A stretch of DNA of 8,972 bases, from the NCBI GenBank assembly GCA_002430545.1, contig DJCM01000026.1:52503-61474 (forward strand). Reading direction: 5' to 3'. Below the pieces are notes generated by a model that saw nothing but the letters and a program-made list of their open reading frames with translations, was not told the origin of the DNA and ran no database searches. This document shows, one piece after another, positions 1 through 6,989 of the stretch. The stretch is from Flavobacteriaceae bacterium UBA5950 (GTDB lineage Bacteria; Bacteroidota; Bacteroidia; Flavobacteriales; Flavobacteriaceae). The translations under genes and the position numbers were made by a program. The stretch's first letter is position 1. Each line of letters begins with the position of its first letter.

Positions 1-366
1 AGTGCAACGCTGCTCAGCATAACCCAATCGACCTTTCAACTGTTTGCAAGTACAGTGGCGTCATGTTTGGCGATCAACATCACTGCTTCAGATCAATACC
101 TGTCAATAGTCGTGCCTGGTAAAATGTTTGAAAAGGCATATAAAGATCGTGGGTTGGCACCCGAAAATCTAAGTCGAACCCTAGAAGACTCTGGTACTGT
201 TACTTCTGTTTTGATTCCTTGGAATACCTGTGGAGCCTATCAGTCGGGTGTGTTGGGTGTGGATGTATCGCAGTACTTTTTCTATGCGATTTTCAATTGG
301 TTGAGCCCTTTTATGACCTTGTTTTTTGCAGCCTTTCAGATTAAAATCAAACAACGATTATCATAA
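1..366 (+). CDS. nhaC: Na+/H+ antiporter, NhaC family (3' end only)
   Basis: This is the C-terminal part (121 residues) of an integral membrane antiporter that exchanges Na+ for H+ across the inner membrane. The frame is open from the first base, so the start lies outside the window; a GTG at 55 is internal and not a start. Visible family features are the stretch T-A-S-D-Q-Y (from about residue 28 of the fragment), the loop P-E-N-L-S-R-T-L-E-D-S-G-T, and the conserved I-P-W-N-T-C-G-A-Y just after it. A final hydrophobic segment (Y-F-F-Y-A-I-F-N-W-L through F-F-A-A-F) precedes a short basic tail. The assignment rests on remembered NhaC-family sequence. The substrate (sodium, or malate/lactate-coupled exchange as in some relatives) cannot be decided from a fragment. 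The stop lies 41 nt before ftsK, with no clear intrinsic terminator between them. Confidence 0.85.
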   Translation, partial: SATLLSITQSTFQLFASTVASCLAINITASDQYLSIVVPGKMFEKAYKDRGLAPENLSRTLEDSGTVTSVLIPWNTCGAYQSGVLGVDVSQYFFYAIFNWLSPFMTLFFAAFQIKIKQRLS

Positions 367-406
367 CAACAGCTTTTCTGTTTGAGAATCCGTAATTTTG
401 TTGTTA
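364..406. repeat. Inverted repeat spanning the nhaC-ftsK junction
   Basis: TAACAACA (364-371) is perfectly complementary to TGTTGTTA (399-406), with 27 nt between the arms. The left arm contains the nhaC stop codon. The right arm starts inside a TAnnTTTG-like promoter box and ends one base before the ftsK ATG. There is no T-tract, so it does not look like an intrinsic terminator. It could be an operator, an RNA structure at the junction, or chance in AT-rich DNA. Confidence 0.35.
393..400 (+). promoter_or_regulatory. Possible -7 promoter box of ftsK
   Basis: TAATTTTG matches the Bacteroidota -7 consensus TAnnTTTG exactly. No TTG lies at the expected 17-23 nt upstream, so the -33 half is missing. 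The box ends 7 nt before the ftsK ATG at 408; if it is used, the transcript would be nearly leaderless. Confidence 0.35.
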
Positions 407-407
407 C

Positions 408-2669
408 ATGACAACGTCCACATCGACATTTCAATCACGTCAGCGACAAATCCTTTTTGGATTATCGATTATTTTGATGTCTCTAGTCTTGCTTGCTGCG
501 ATGGTTTCCTACTATTTCACTTGGGAAAATGACCAAAGCGTTTTGGGTGATTTCGCAGATCGTACAATCCAAACAAATAATATCGCAAGCAAATTCGGCA
601 CAACCATCTCCCATTTTTTATTGTATCGGTTCATAGGCTTGGGCTCTTTTGTACTGGTGTTTATGGGCTTACTCACCGGTATTCGATTATTTGTCGGTGG
701 CCCTTGGAAGAGACCCCTTTGGATCTGGTCATGGACCATTGCAAGTTCATTATGGGTATCACTTTTAATGAGTTTTATAATACCACAGCACCCAATGTTA
801 AGTGGTATGGTTGGGGTTGAGATGTCAAGACTTACAATCGATTATATCGGAGATATTGGCCTAGCAAGTATTTTGATTTTTGGTTGCATTACTTTTATGG
901 TTGTGATTTTAAAGATCACGCCTGAAAGCATTCGAAATGCTTTTTCTTCTTTTAAAACAGAAATTGAAAAAAATCAAGACGAAGAAACAGCTGCACAACC
1001 TGTCGATCTTCCTGTTAAAGAAACTGTAAAACCAGTTGCCAAACCCTCAAAACAAACAAAAAAAGATTCTTCTGAATCAGATGAACTCAAGCTGACAATT
1101 GATCAGCCAATTGAAGAGGAACCTGAAGGGAAGTTGGCAAAAAAGCTTGTGCAAGAGCAAGGAGAAGTCGACCCTACGCTTGAGTTGAGCAAATATCGCT
1201 ACCCTACCCTCGAGCTACTGAAAGCCTATAACGAAGAGGGCATCACAATCAACGAGGCAGAACTGGAGGAAAACAAAGAGAAAATTGTTGAAACACTCAA
1301 CAATTACAAGATCAGTATTGCTGATATCAAAGCAACAATAGGACCAACAGTAACTCTATACGAAATCGTCCCTGATGCAGGGATACGAATTTCAAAAATC
1401 AAAAACCTTGAAGACGATATTGCGCTATCACTATCAGCTTTGGGGATACGAATCATTGCGCCTATCCCTGGAAAAGGAACGATTGGGATTGAAGTACCCA
1501 ACAAAAAACCAACCATCGTATCGTTTCGTTCAGTGGTTGGCTCAAAGCGTTTTCAAGAAGCTGAAATGGAATTACCCCTGGCACTTGGAAAAACAATCAG
1601 CAACGAAACATTTGTTGTTGATTTGGCAAAAATGCCTCATATGCTGATGGCTGGTGCAACAGGACAAGGAAAATCGGTTGGGCTCAACACCATTTTGAGC
1701 TCATTACTCTACAAAAAACACCCTGCTGAAATCAAGTTTGTACTGGTTGATCCAAAGAAAGTGGAATTGACCTTATACAACAAAATCGAAAGACACTATT
1801 TGGCCAAACTCCCAGATGTAGAAGATGCGATTATCACAGACAATCGTCAGGTAATCAACACGTTAAACTCCTTGTGTATTGAGATGGATAATCGATACAA
1901 TATGCTGAAAAATGCAATGTGTCGCAACATCAAAGAGTACAACAAACGCTTTAAAAAACGAGAACTCAACCCCAACGATGGGCATGCCTTTCTCCCCTAT
2001 CTTGTATTGATTGTCGATGAGTTTGCCGACTTGATAATGACAGCAGGTAAAGAGGTTGAGGCACCCATTGCGCGCTTGGCACAGCTGGCGCGAGCAGTAG
2101 GAATCCACCTGATCATTGCTACCCAACGACCATCTGTGAATGTGATTACAGGTGTGATAAAAGCCAACTTCCCAGCACGTGTGGCATTTCGAGTAACCTC
2201 TAGAATCGACTCACGAACGATTTTAGACAATGGTGGTGCCGAACAACTGATTGGTCGTGGGGATATGCTATACACCCAAGGAAACGAATTGATACGGCTA
2301 CAATGTGCGTTTGTTGATACACCTGAAGTTGAAAAACTAACTGACTTTATTGGTTCGCAAAGGGCTTATCTCAATGCACATCAGTTGCCAGAATACAAAG
2401 GTGATGAACAAAAAAGTGGTTTGGACAACAATATCGACGATCGTGACCCCATGTTTCGAGAAGCGGCAGAAGTTGTCATCAATGCCCAACAAGGTTCGGC
2501 ATCCTTGTTGCAACGAAAACTCAAGCTTGGCTACAACAGAGCAGGACGAATCATCGATCAGTTGGAAGCAGCTGGTATCGTAGGGCCCTTCGAAGGAAGT
2601 AAGGCACGTGAAGTTATGTTTAGGGATATCATCTCATTACACGAATTTTTAGAAAATGAACAGCAATAA
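408..2669 (+). CDS. ftsK: DNA translocase FtsK (FtsK/SpoIIIE family)
   Basis: This is the septum-anchored, ATP-driven double-stranded DNA pump that clears and aligns the chromosome terminus at division. It has 753 residues, compact beside E. coli FtsK (over 1300). Four membrane segments lie at about 15-37, 75-96, 104-125 and 149-169. A charged, Lys/Glu-rich linker of only about 80 residues follows (roughly 180-260), then the motor. Walker A is G-A-T-G-Q-G-K-S at 416-423, and Walker B is L-V-L-I-V-D-E at 532-538. The downstream family signature T-Q-R-P-S-V is at 572-577, with the S-R-I-D-S-R-T-I-L-D stretch at 598-607. From D-P-M-F at 680 to about 740 is a winged-helix gamma domain (A-S-L-L-Q-R-K-L, Y-N-R-A-G-R), which in characterised FtsK reads the polar DNA motifs and activates XerCD. 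The ATG at 408 suits a short cytoplasmic N-terminus. The 3' end overlaps the lolA-like gene by 14 nt, suggesting translational coupling. Confidence 0.97.
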   Translation: MTTSTSTFQSRQRQILFGLSIILMSLVLLAAMVSYYFTWENDQSVLGDFADRTIQTNNIASKFGTTISHFLLYRFIGLGSFVLVFMGLLTGIRLFVGGPWKRPLWIWSWTIASSLWVSLLMSFIIPQHPMLSGMVGVEMSRLTIDYIGDIGLASILIFGCITFMVVILKITPESIRNAFSSFKTEIEKNQDEETAAQPVDLPVKETVKPVAKPSKQTKKDSSESDELKLTIDQPIEEEPEGKLAKKLVQEQGEVDPTLELSKYRYPTLELLKAYNEEGITINEAELEENKEKIVETLNNYKISIADIKATIGPTVTLYEIVPDAGIRISKIKNLEDDIALSLSALGIRIIAPIPGKGTIGIEVPNKKPTIVSFRSVVGSKRFQEAEMELPLALGKTISNETFVVDLAKMPHMLMAGATGQGKSVGLNTILSSLLYKKHPAEIKFVLVDPKKVELTLYNKIERHYLAKLPDVEDAIITDNRQVINTLNSLCIEMDNRYNMLKNAMCRNIKEYNKRFKKRELNPNDGHAFLPYLVLIVDEFADLIMTAGKEVEAPIARLAQLARAVGIHLIIATQRPSVNVITGVIKANFPARVAFRVTSRIDSRTILDNGGAEQLIGRGDMLYTQGNELIRLQCAFVDTPEVEKLTDFIGSQRAYLNAHQLPEYKGDEQKSGLDNNIDDRDPMFREAAEVVINAQQGSASLLQRKLKLGYNRAGRIIDQLEAAGIVGPFEGSKAREVMFRDIISLHEFLENEQQ

Positions 2670-3300
2670 CAGCAAGTCTATTTACCTTTTTTTTCTTCTA
2701 TCCTTCATTGGCTATTCGCAAGGCGATCAACGAGCCAGAGCGTTGTTGGATCAGGTTAGTGAGGTGTATGCCAGTTATGATACGATGCAAATGCGTTTTT
2801 CTTATCAGTTGGACAATACCTCAGAAGGCATCTCACAAAAAGAAGAAGGAGAAATACTTGTTGCAAAGGATAAGTATAATCTAACGATAGTCGGAATACA
2901 ACAGATCTTTGATGGTACTTATGTATACACCATCGATGACTTGAACGAAGAGGTCATCATCCAAGAACAAGCTGCTTTAGACATTCCCCTCAACCCCCTC
3001 GATATTTTTGATTTTCACAAAGAAGGCTATTTGCTACAATGGGACATTGCGCAACATGTAAGTGGTCGTGCTATTCGCTATGTAAAGTTGATTCCAACAG
3101 ATTCAGAAAGCCAATCCAAATACCTTTTACTGGGCATCGATACCATCAGTAAAGAGCTGTATAAAATCATCGATTTGGGCATCAATGGCACAGATACGAC
3201 TTTTGTGATCGAACAATTTACTGCCAACCAACCCCTAGCAACTGAATCCTTTATTTTTGACAAGGATAAATATGCAAACTATTACATTGATAGGTATTAG
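2656..3300 (+). CDS. lolA: LolA-like outer-membrane lipoprotein carrier
   Basis: This predicted periplasmic chaperone would carry lipoproteins from the inner to the outer membrane. It has 214 residues, near the usual size for LolA. Residues 1 to about 22 form a signal peptide: a short polar start, a hydrophobic core L-F-F-L-L-S-F-I-G, then Y-S-Q-G where cleavage is likely. The mature start, A-R-A-L-L-D-Q-V-S-E-V-Y-A-S-Y-D-T-M, followed by beta-strand-rich sequence (E-G-E-I-L-V-A, Y-V-Y-T-I-D-D), has the LolA pattern: an amphipathic first helix, then a half-barrel of strands. LolA proteins diverge strongly, so the family call rests on this pattern plus position between ftsK and an lptF/G-like gene, an order I recall as common in flavobacteria. 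The ATG lies inside ftsK (14-nt overlap), and no later start preserves the signal peptide. The stop is 2 nt before the next ATG. Confidence 0.82.
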   Translation: MNSNNSKSIYLFFLLSFIGYSQGDQRARALLDQVSEVYASYDTMQMRFSYQLDNTSEGISQKEEGEILVAKDKYNLTIVGIQQIFDGTYVYTIDDLNEEVIIQEQAALDIPLNPLDIFDFHKEGYLLQWDIAQHVSGRAIRYVKLIPTDSESQSKYLLLGIDTISKELYKIIDLGINGTDTTFVIEQFTANQPLATESFIFDKDKYANYYIDRY

Positions 3301-3302
3301 AT

Positions 3303-4766
3303 ATGCCAGTACTTGATCGCTACATTCTATTCTCATTTTTGCGCACATTTATCAGTTTTTTTCTGATCCTGATGCTCATTTTCGTGGTGCAAACAGTATG
3401 GGTGTTTATCGATGAATTTGCAGGCAAAGGGCTTGACATCACTGTTTTACTTCGTTTTTTACTGTATTATTCGCCAAAATTAATCCCACTGGTCTTACCC
3501 CTTACAGTATTGTTGGCCTCCATCATGACCTATGGCAGCTTAGCAGAGCATTATGAATTTGCAGCATTAAAATCGGCAGGGGTTTCGCTGACACGATCGA
3601 TGCGAAGTGTGTTTGTCGTTTCCATACTGCTCAGTGGGATTGCTTTTTATGTTGCAAATACAGTAGTGCCCTATGCTGAATTTAAAACCTATAACCTTCG
3701 AAAAAACTTGGCAAAAATCAAACCTGCCCTAGCCATTTCAGAGGGTGTATTCAATGATTTGGGTGAAAGCAATATTAAAGTAGAAGAGAAATATGGTCCA
3801 AACGATCGTTTTTTGACCGATGTGATTATTCATCAAAAAACAGCTGATATGCGAAACAGCATCGTTGTCAAATCTGAAGATGGAGAACTCAAAAACGCTG
3901 ATTTTTCAGATGGGATTCAGTTGGTATTGACCAATGGTAATCGATATGAAGAACTAAAGCCCAAACGTGCTGACAGGCATAAAAAACGATACCCCCACTC
4001 TCGTGTGTCGTTTGGAACTTATACGATGAATATCGACTTGCGAGACTTTAATAACGTGGATCTCGATGAAACTAAGTATACCAATACTTACAAGATGCAA
4101 GATATCGACAGGCTAAGTTTTAGTATTGACTCCCTAGAAAACATCTTCAATAACGACAAAGAAAGTTATGTCAAAACAACCTATGTACGAACTGGTGTGA
4201 AGTCAATTCACAATACCTATGAGAAGGAAATAAGGGATTATGAAGGAGTTGACAGTTTTCTTTCAAATTATAAAATCTATGCGTTGAAATCAATCATTCG
4301 GCAAGTTGAAGGCAAACTCAATACACTTGAATCAAACCTGAATAATCAAAAGAAAACCTTTTTCTTTAAAACGAAAATTATCAACCTCCATAAAATTTGG
4401 TATTACGACAAATTTATCATTGCATTCTCTGTACTGCTGATGTTTTTGATTGGAGCACCCCTTGGGGCTTTGATTCGCAAAGGTGGTTTTGGGCTACCAA
4501 TGGTTTTGGCATTGCTGATTTTTTTAGGCTATCATTTTGGCGCAACCTTCTTTAAAAAGACTGCTGAAGATGGTAGTATTTCCCCTTTTATAGGGACAAC
4601 ATCTCCTACCATAGTGTTGATTATACTGTCGCTTGTCATGATCAAGCGTGCGCGAGAAGACAAAGGGATGTTTGGGTTTAGCAATTTTACTACAAAATTA
4701 ATCACGTTTTGGCGTGCATTTATTCGTCAAGCTACATCTGTTAAACGTATATTTGCCAAAAACTAA
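3303..4766 (+). CDS. LptF/LptG family permease (YjgP/YjgQ)
   Basis: This inner-membrane subunit probably belongs to the LptB2FG transporter, which extracts lipopolysaccharide and passes it to LptC/LptA. Hydrophobic segments lie at about 12-36, 57-78 and 101-121, then at 369-389, 396-416 and 426-447. This is the family's 3 + 3 arrangement flanking one large periplasmic domain. The first cytoplasmic loop, with Y-E-F-A-A-L-K-S-A-G-V-S (84-95), is the conserved coupling region that contacts the ATPase LptB. At 487 residues it is well over the roughly 360 of the E. coli proteins. The extra length lies mostly in about 245-365, which is charged, predicted helical, and ends in a coiled-coil-like stretch (E-G-K-L-N-T-L-E-S-N-L). 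Whether it fills the LptF or LptG role cannot be read from sequence alone, and the partner is not in this window. It starts 2 nt after lolA and ends 3 nt before ribB, so it is co-transcribed. Confidence 0.9.
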   Translation: MPVLDRYILFSFLRTFISFFLILMLIFVVQTVWVFIDEFAGKGLDITVLLRFLLYYSPKLIPLVLPLTVLLASIMTYGSLAEHYEFAALKSAGVSLTRSMRSVFVVSILLSGIAFYVANTVVPYAEFKTYNLRKNLAKIKPALAISEGVFNDLGESNIKVEEKYGPNDRFLTDVIIHQKTADMRNSIVVKSEDGELKNADFSDGIQLVLTNGNRYEELKPKRADRHKKRYPHSRVSFGTYTMNIDLRDFNNVDLDETKYTNTYKMQDIDRLSFSIDSLENIFNNDKESYVKTTYVRTGVKSIHNTYEKEIRDYEGVDSFLSNYKIYALKSIIRQVEGKLNTLESNLNNQKKTFFFKTKIINLHKIWYYDKFIIAFSVLLMFLIGAPLGALIRKGGFGLPMVLALLIFLGYHFGATFFKKTAEDGSISPFIGTTSPTIVLIILSLVMIKRAREDKGMFGFSNFTTKLITFWRAFIRQATSVKRIFAKN

Positions 4767-4769
4767 TAG

Positions 4770-5885
4770 ATGTCTGATTCCATTCGATTTGATGCTATTG
4801 AAGATGCTATTGCTGACATAAAAAACGGCAAGATTATCATTGTCGTTGATGATGAAAACAGAGAAAATGAGGGTGATTTTATCGCAGCAGCAGAGTGCGT
4901 AACTCCTGAAATGATCAACTTTATGGCACAGCATGGACGTGGATTGATATGTACACCCATCACTGAATCGTATTGCAGTAAACTCGACCTCTACCCTATG
5001 GTGCACAACAATACTGATCCCATGAGAACAGCCTTTACAGTTTCAGTGGACTTGAAAGGGAATGGCGTAACCTCTGGTATTTCAGCCTCCGATCGATCGA
5101 AGACAGTCAAACACTTGATTCATGACCAAGCAAAACCAGATGATTTTATTCGTCCAGGTCATGTGTTTCCACTCACTGCCAAAGAAGGTGGAGTGCTACG
5201 ACGAACAGGCCACACAGAAGCAGCGATTGACTTTGCACGCCTTGCTGGTTTCAAGCCAGCAGGAGTGATTGTAGAAATCATGAATGCAGATGGCACCATG
5301 GCAAGACTACCTGAACTTCGTGCGCTTGCTGATGAGTTAAAGTTAAAATTGGTTTCAATCGAATCTCTAGTTGCTTATCGAATGAGGTTTGACAGTCTAA
5401 TTGAAATCGTTAAAGATGATACTGTGCAAACCAAATATGGAACGTTTCAACTCAAAGCTTTTCGGCAGAAAACCAATCAACAAATTCATATCGCTTTAAC
5501 CAAAGGGGAATGGACTGAAAAGGATAAGGTACTCACGCGTATCCAGTCATTAAATATGACACAAAATATCATGCAAACCCTCCAAGGAAACGATGATGAT
5601 GAGTTGGATGATATATTTAAACAATTGATTAATAATAAATACTCTTGCTTGCTGTTTATCAATAACATAGATAATATAAAATCTGTTGAATTTTTAAATG
5701 GTATTGCCGCAGAAATAGCAAAAGATTCACTGTCAAACATGGATGAAAAAGACTTTGGGATTGGTGCACAAATTCTACACAAATTAAACATTCAGAAGTT
5801 GGCCTTACTCTCCAATAGTGATCAAATTAAACGTGTTGGCTTGGCAGGTTATGGTTTGGAAATTGTGGAATACGTTGGCTATTAA
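4770..5885 (+). CDS. ribB: 3,4-dihydroxy-2-butanone-4-phosphate synthase with degenerate GTP cyclohydrolase II-like domain
   Basis: This cytoplasmic riboflavin-pathway enzyme converts ribulose 5-phosphate to 3,4-dihydroxy-2-butanone 4-phosphate and formate. Residues 1 to about 203 form a complete synthase domain. The acidic metal and substrate loop R-E-N-E-G-D is at 31-36, G-R-G-L-I-C at 56-61, and R-R-T-G-H-T-E-A-A, which carries the conserved His and Thr, at 144-152. Residues about 204-371 follow the GTP cyclohydrolase II fold: Y-G-T-F at 223-226, then D-F-G-I-G-A-Q-I-L at 328-336 and K-R-V-G-L-A-G-Y-G-L-E-I at 354-365. The zinc-binding cysteine cluster and its G-D-x-F-G-S-x-R-C-x-C context are absent; the domain has a single cysteine (293). 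It is therefore probably not a cyclohydrolase, and a separate RibA would be needed elsewhere. Its ATG is 3 nt after the lptF/G stop, marking it as last gene of the block. Its TAA overlaps the convergent tauE stop. Confidence 0.93.
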   Translation: MSDSIRFDAIEDAIADIKNGKIIIVVDDENRENEGDFIAAAECVTPEMINFMAQHGRGLICTPITESYCSKLDLYPMVHNNTDPMRTAFTVSVDLKGNGVTSGISASDRSKTVKHLIHDQAKPDDFIRPGHVFPLTAKEGGVLRRTGHTEAAIDFARLAGFKPAGVIVEIMNADGTMARLPELRALADELKLKLVSIESLVAYRMRFDSLIEIVKDDTVQTKYGTFQLKAFRQKTNQQIHIALTKGEWTEKDKVLTRIQSLNMTQNIMQTLQGNDDDELDDIFKQLINNKYSCLLFINNIDNIKSVEFLNGIAAEIAKDSLSNMDEKDFGIGAQILHKLNIQKLALLSNSDQIKRVGLAGYGLEIVEYVGY

Positions 5886-6634
5886 AAAAGCCAGAGTTTT
5901 ACTGCCATCAAAAGTACCATGACGATCATCACAAGTTTGATAAAGCCTTCACCTCTATCGACAGAAAATCGAGAGGCTGTCCATGCACCGACTGAAGTGC
6001 CAACAGCCAAGATCAAACCATAAAGCCAGTTGACATTTCCACTGAAACTAAAGGTGACCAAAGCAGCAATGGTGTAGATAAAAACCACACCAACTTTGAC
6101 TGCATTTAATCGAACGAGGTTGATTTTGTTAAAGATATTTAGAAACAACATGATGATAAATCCAATGCCTGCATTGATAAATCCACCATAAATACCAATG
6201 AAAAAGAATGCGATCAAACTGATAAAAAGATATTTTCCAGTGGTTCTCTCTTGAGATTTATGGTCGGCCATTTTAGGTTTAAAAACCATAATCAGCAGCA
6301 CCACAATCATAATGATGGCAAGTATCCGATTGAAAATCGCCCCATCGATTTCAATAGCGATCCTGGCACCTAGGATGGCTCCAAAAATTGCAGCAATACC
6401 CAAGTAGATACTAAAGGGATAGGTTTTTATATTCTTAGAAGTATAGCCAATATTAGCAGATAAAGAAGAAAAAGCAATGGCAATACGATTTGTGCCATTT
6501 GCAACTGCTGGGGGAAGGCCCATAAATATCAACAGCGGAAGCGTGAGCAGCGAACCACCCCCAGCAATAGTGTTGACAAAGCCAGCAAAAACACCAGCTC
6601 CAATCAGGAGAAAAATGTCGTATACGTTTTGCAT
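5882..6634 (-). CDS. TauE/SafE family permease (sulfite exporter-like)
   Basis: This inner-membrane protein belongs to the TauE/SafE (formerly DUF81) family, some of whose members export sulfite or sulfoacetate; the substrate here is not known. From the ATG at 6634 it has 250 residues, normal for the family, with about eight hydrophobic segments in two similar halves. The first half carries the signature G-V-F-A-G-F-V-N-T-I-A-G-G-G-S at 14-28. The second half carries its echo G-I-Y-G-G-F-I-N-A-G-I-G at 147-158. A charged cytoplasmic loop (K-P-K-M-A-D-H-K-S-Q-E-R) at 119-130 separates the halves. The frame extends four codons upstream to a TTG at 6646, but the ATG fits the family start better. 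The stop codon shares bases with the ribB stop on the other strand. A sulfur role would fit the siroheme gene nearby, but that link is only suggestive. Confidence 0.88.
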   Translation of the reverse strand: MQNVYDIFLLIGAGVFAGFVNTIAGGGSLLTLPLLIFMGLPPAVANGTNRIAIAFSSLSANIGYTSKNIKTYPFSIYLGIAAIFGAILGARIAIEIDGAIFNRILAIIMIVVLLIMVFKPKMADHKSQERTTGKYLFISLIAFFFIGIYGGFINAGIGFIIMLFLNIFNKINLVRLNAVKVGVVFIYTIAALVTFSFSGNVNWLYGLILAVGTSVGAWTASRFSVDRGEGFIKLVMIVMVLLMAVKLWLF

Positions 6635-6664
6635 ATATGATTTCAAGTAAAGTTAGTCATAATT

Positions 6665-6689
6665 CAAACATGAAGTAAACTTCAGTTTG
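6665..6689. repeat. Imperfect inverted repeat upstream of tauE
   Basis: CAAAC-A-TGAAG (6665-6675), a TAAA loop, then CTTCA-GTTTG (6680-6689) give ten base pairs with one bulged A. It lies between the tRNA terminator and the tauE start, 31 nt upstream of that ATG. No T-tract follows on either strand, so a regulator-binding site or a 5'-leader hairpin is more likely than a terminator. No convincing promoter could be placed beside it; the nearest -7-like string is TAACTTTA on the minus strand at 6655-6648, without a -33 partner. Confidence 0.4.
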
Positions 6690-6695
6690 CCTCAT

Positions 6696-6725
6696 AAAAA
6701 AACCAAGTGCTACTGCACTTGGTTT
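6696..6725 (-). terminator. Intrinsic terminator of the tRNA-Ser gene
   Basis: AAACCAAGTGC (6700-6710) pairs perfectly with GCACTTGGTTT (6715-6725) around a 4-nt loop, an 11-bp stem. Read on the minus strand, it is followed by a run of seven T (6702-6696), the first three of which also belong to the stem. It begins 7 nt after the tRNA 3' end, so it should end that transcript and insulate tauE from it. Confidence 0.88.
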
Positions 6726-6732
6726 CCTTTTG

Positions 6733-6817
6733 CGGAGAAAGAGGGATTCGAACCCCCGGAGGTGTGACCCTCAACGGTTTTCAAGACCGCCGCATTCGAC
6801 CACTCTGCCATTTCTCC
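6733..6817 (-). tRNA. tRNA-Ser, anticodon UGA
   Basis: This is an 85-nt class II tRNA. The acceptor arms GGAGAAA and TTTCTCC pair perfectly, with G as discriminator (6733). The anticodon loop is C-U-U-G-A-A-A (6785-6779), giving UGA, which reads UCA and other UCN serine codons. The anticodon stem GCGGT/ACCGT closes with one G-U pair. A long variable arm (GAGGGTCACACCTC) lies before the T arm, whose loop is TTCGAAT, closed by GGGGG... and ...CCCTC. The 3' CCA is not encoded: the bases after the discriminator read CAA, so it must be added after transcription. Promoter and terminator are both visible, so the gene forms its own transcription unit. Confidence 0.96.
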
Positions 6818-6825
6818 AGTGGGTG

Positions 6826-6856
6826 CAAATATACAGCCCTTTTTTTTCTTACAAAA
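6826..6856 (-). promoter_or_regulatory. Promoter of tRNA-Ser (Bacteroidota type)
   Basis: On the minus strand, TTTTG (6856-6852) is followed after 18 nt by TATATTTG (6833-6826). This is a full match to the Bacteroidota TTG / TAnnTTTG promoter at normal spacing. Transcription should begin near 6820, only a few bases before the mature tRNA 5' end at 6817. The match also supports the placement of the genome in this phylum. Confidence 0.8.
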
Positions 6857-6935
6857 CCCATTTGTCCATTGTTTCAACTCAGTAATTTGACAAGTGTAAT
6901 ACTTTCAAAATAATCAAGTTTAATTTGCGTTTATG

Positions 6936-6969
6936 TTGAAATATATTCATAAAACATCGTTTATCTTTA
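6936..6969 (+). promoter_or_regulatory. Possible promoter of the S8 protease gene
   Basis: TTG (6936-6938) and TATCTTTA (6962-6969) resemble the Bacteroidota -33 and -7 boxes, with a long 23-nt spacer and A for G at the last position. Transcription would begin about 14 nt before the ATG at 6990. The rest of the 172-nt gap between tRNA and protease shows nothing further. Confidence 0.4.
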
Positions 6970-6989
6970 CTGAAAATTAATATCAACGA

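Noticed and set aside
4698..5006. 102-residue minus-strand open frame over the lptF/G-ribB junction
   Set aside because: It lies antisense to two well-supported genes and shows no domain, signal peptide or regulatory signal of its own.
6840..6850. T-rich run (tttttttctt) upstream of the tRNA gene
   Set aside because: No hairpin precedes it on the plus strand. On the minus strand it is the A-rich spacer between the two promoter boxes of the tRNA gene.
6707..6913. 68-residue plus-strand open frame with G-E-R-G-I-R-T-P-G-G
   Set aside because: It is the antisense of the tRNA-Ser gene and its terminator. This peptide string is a well-known false protein product of antisense serine tRNA genes.
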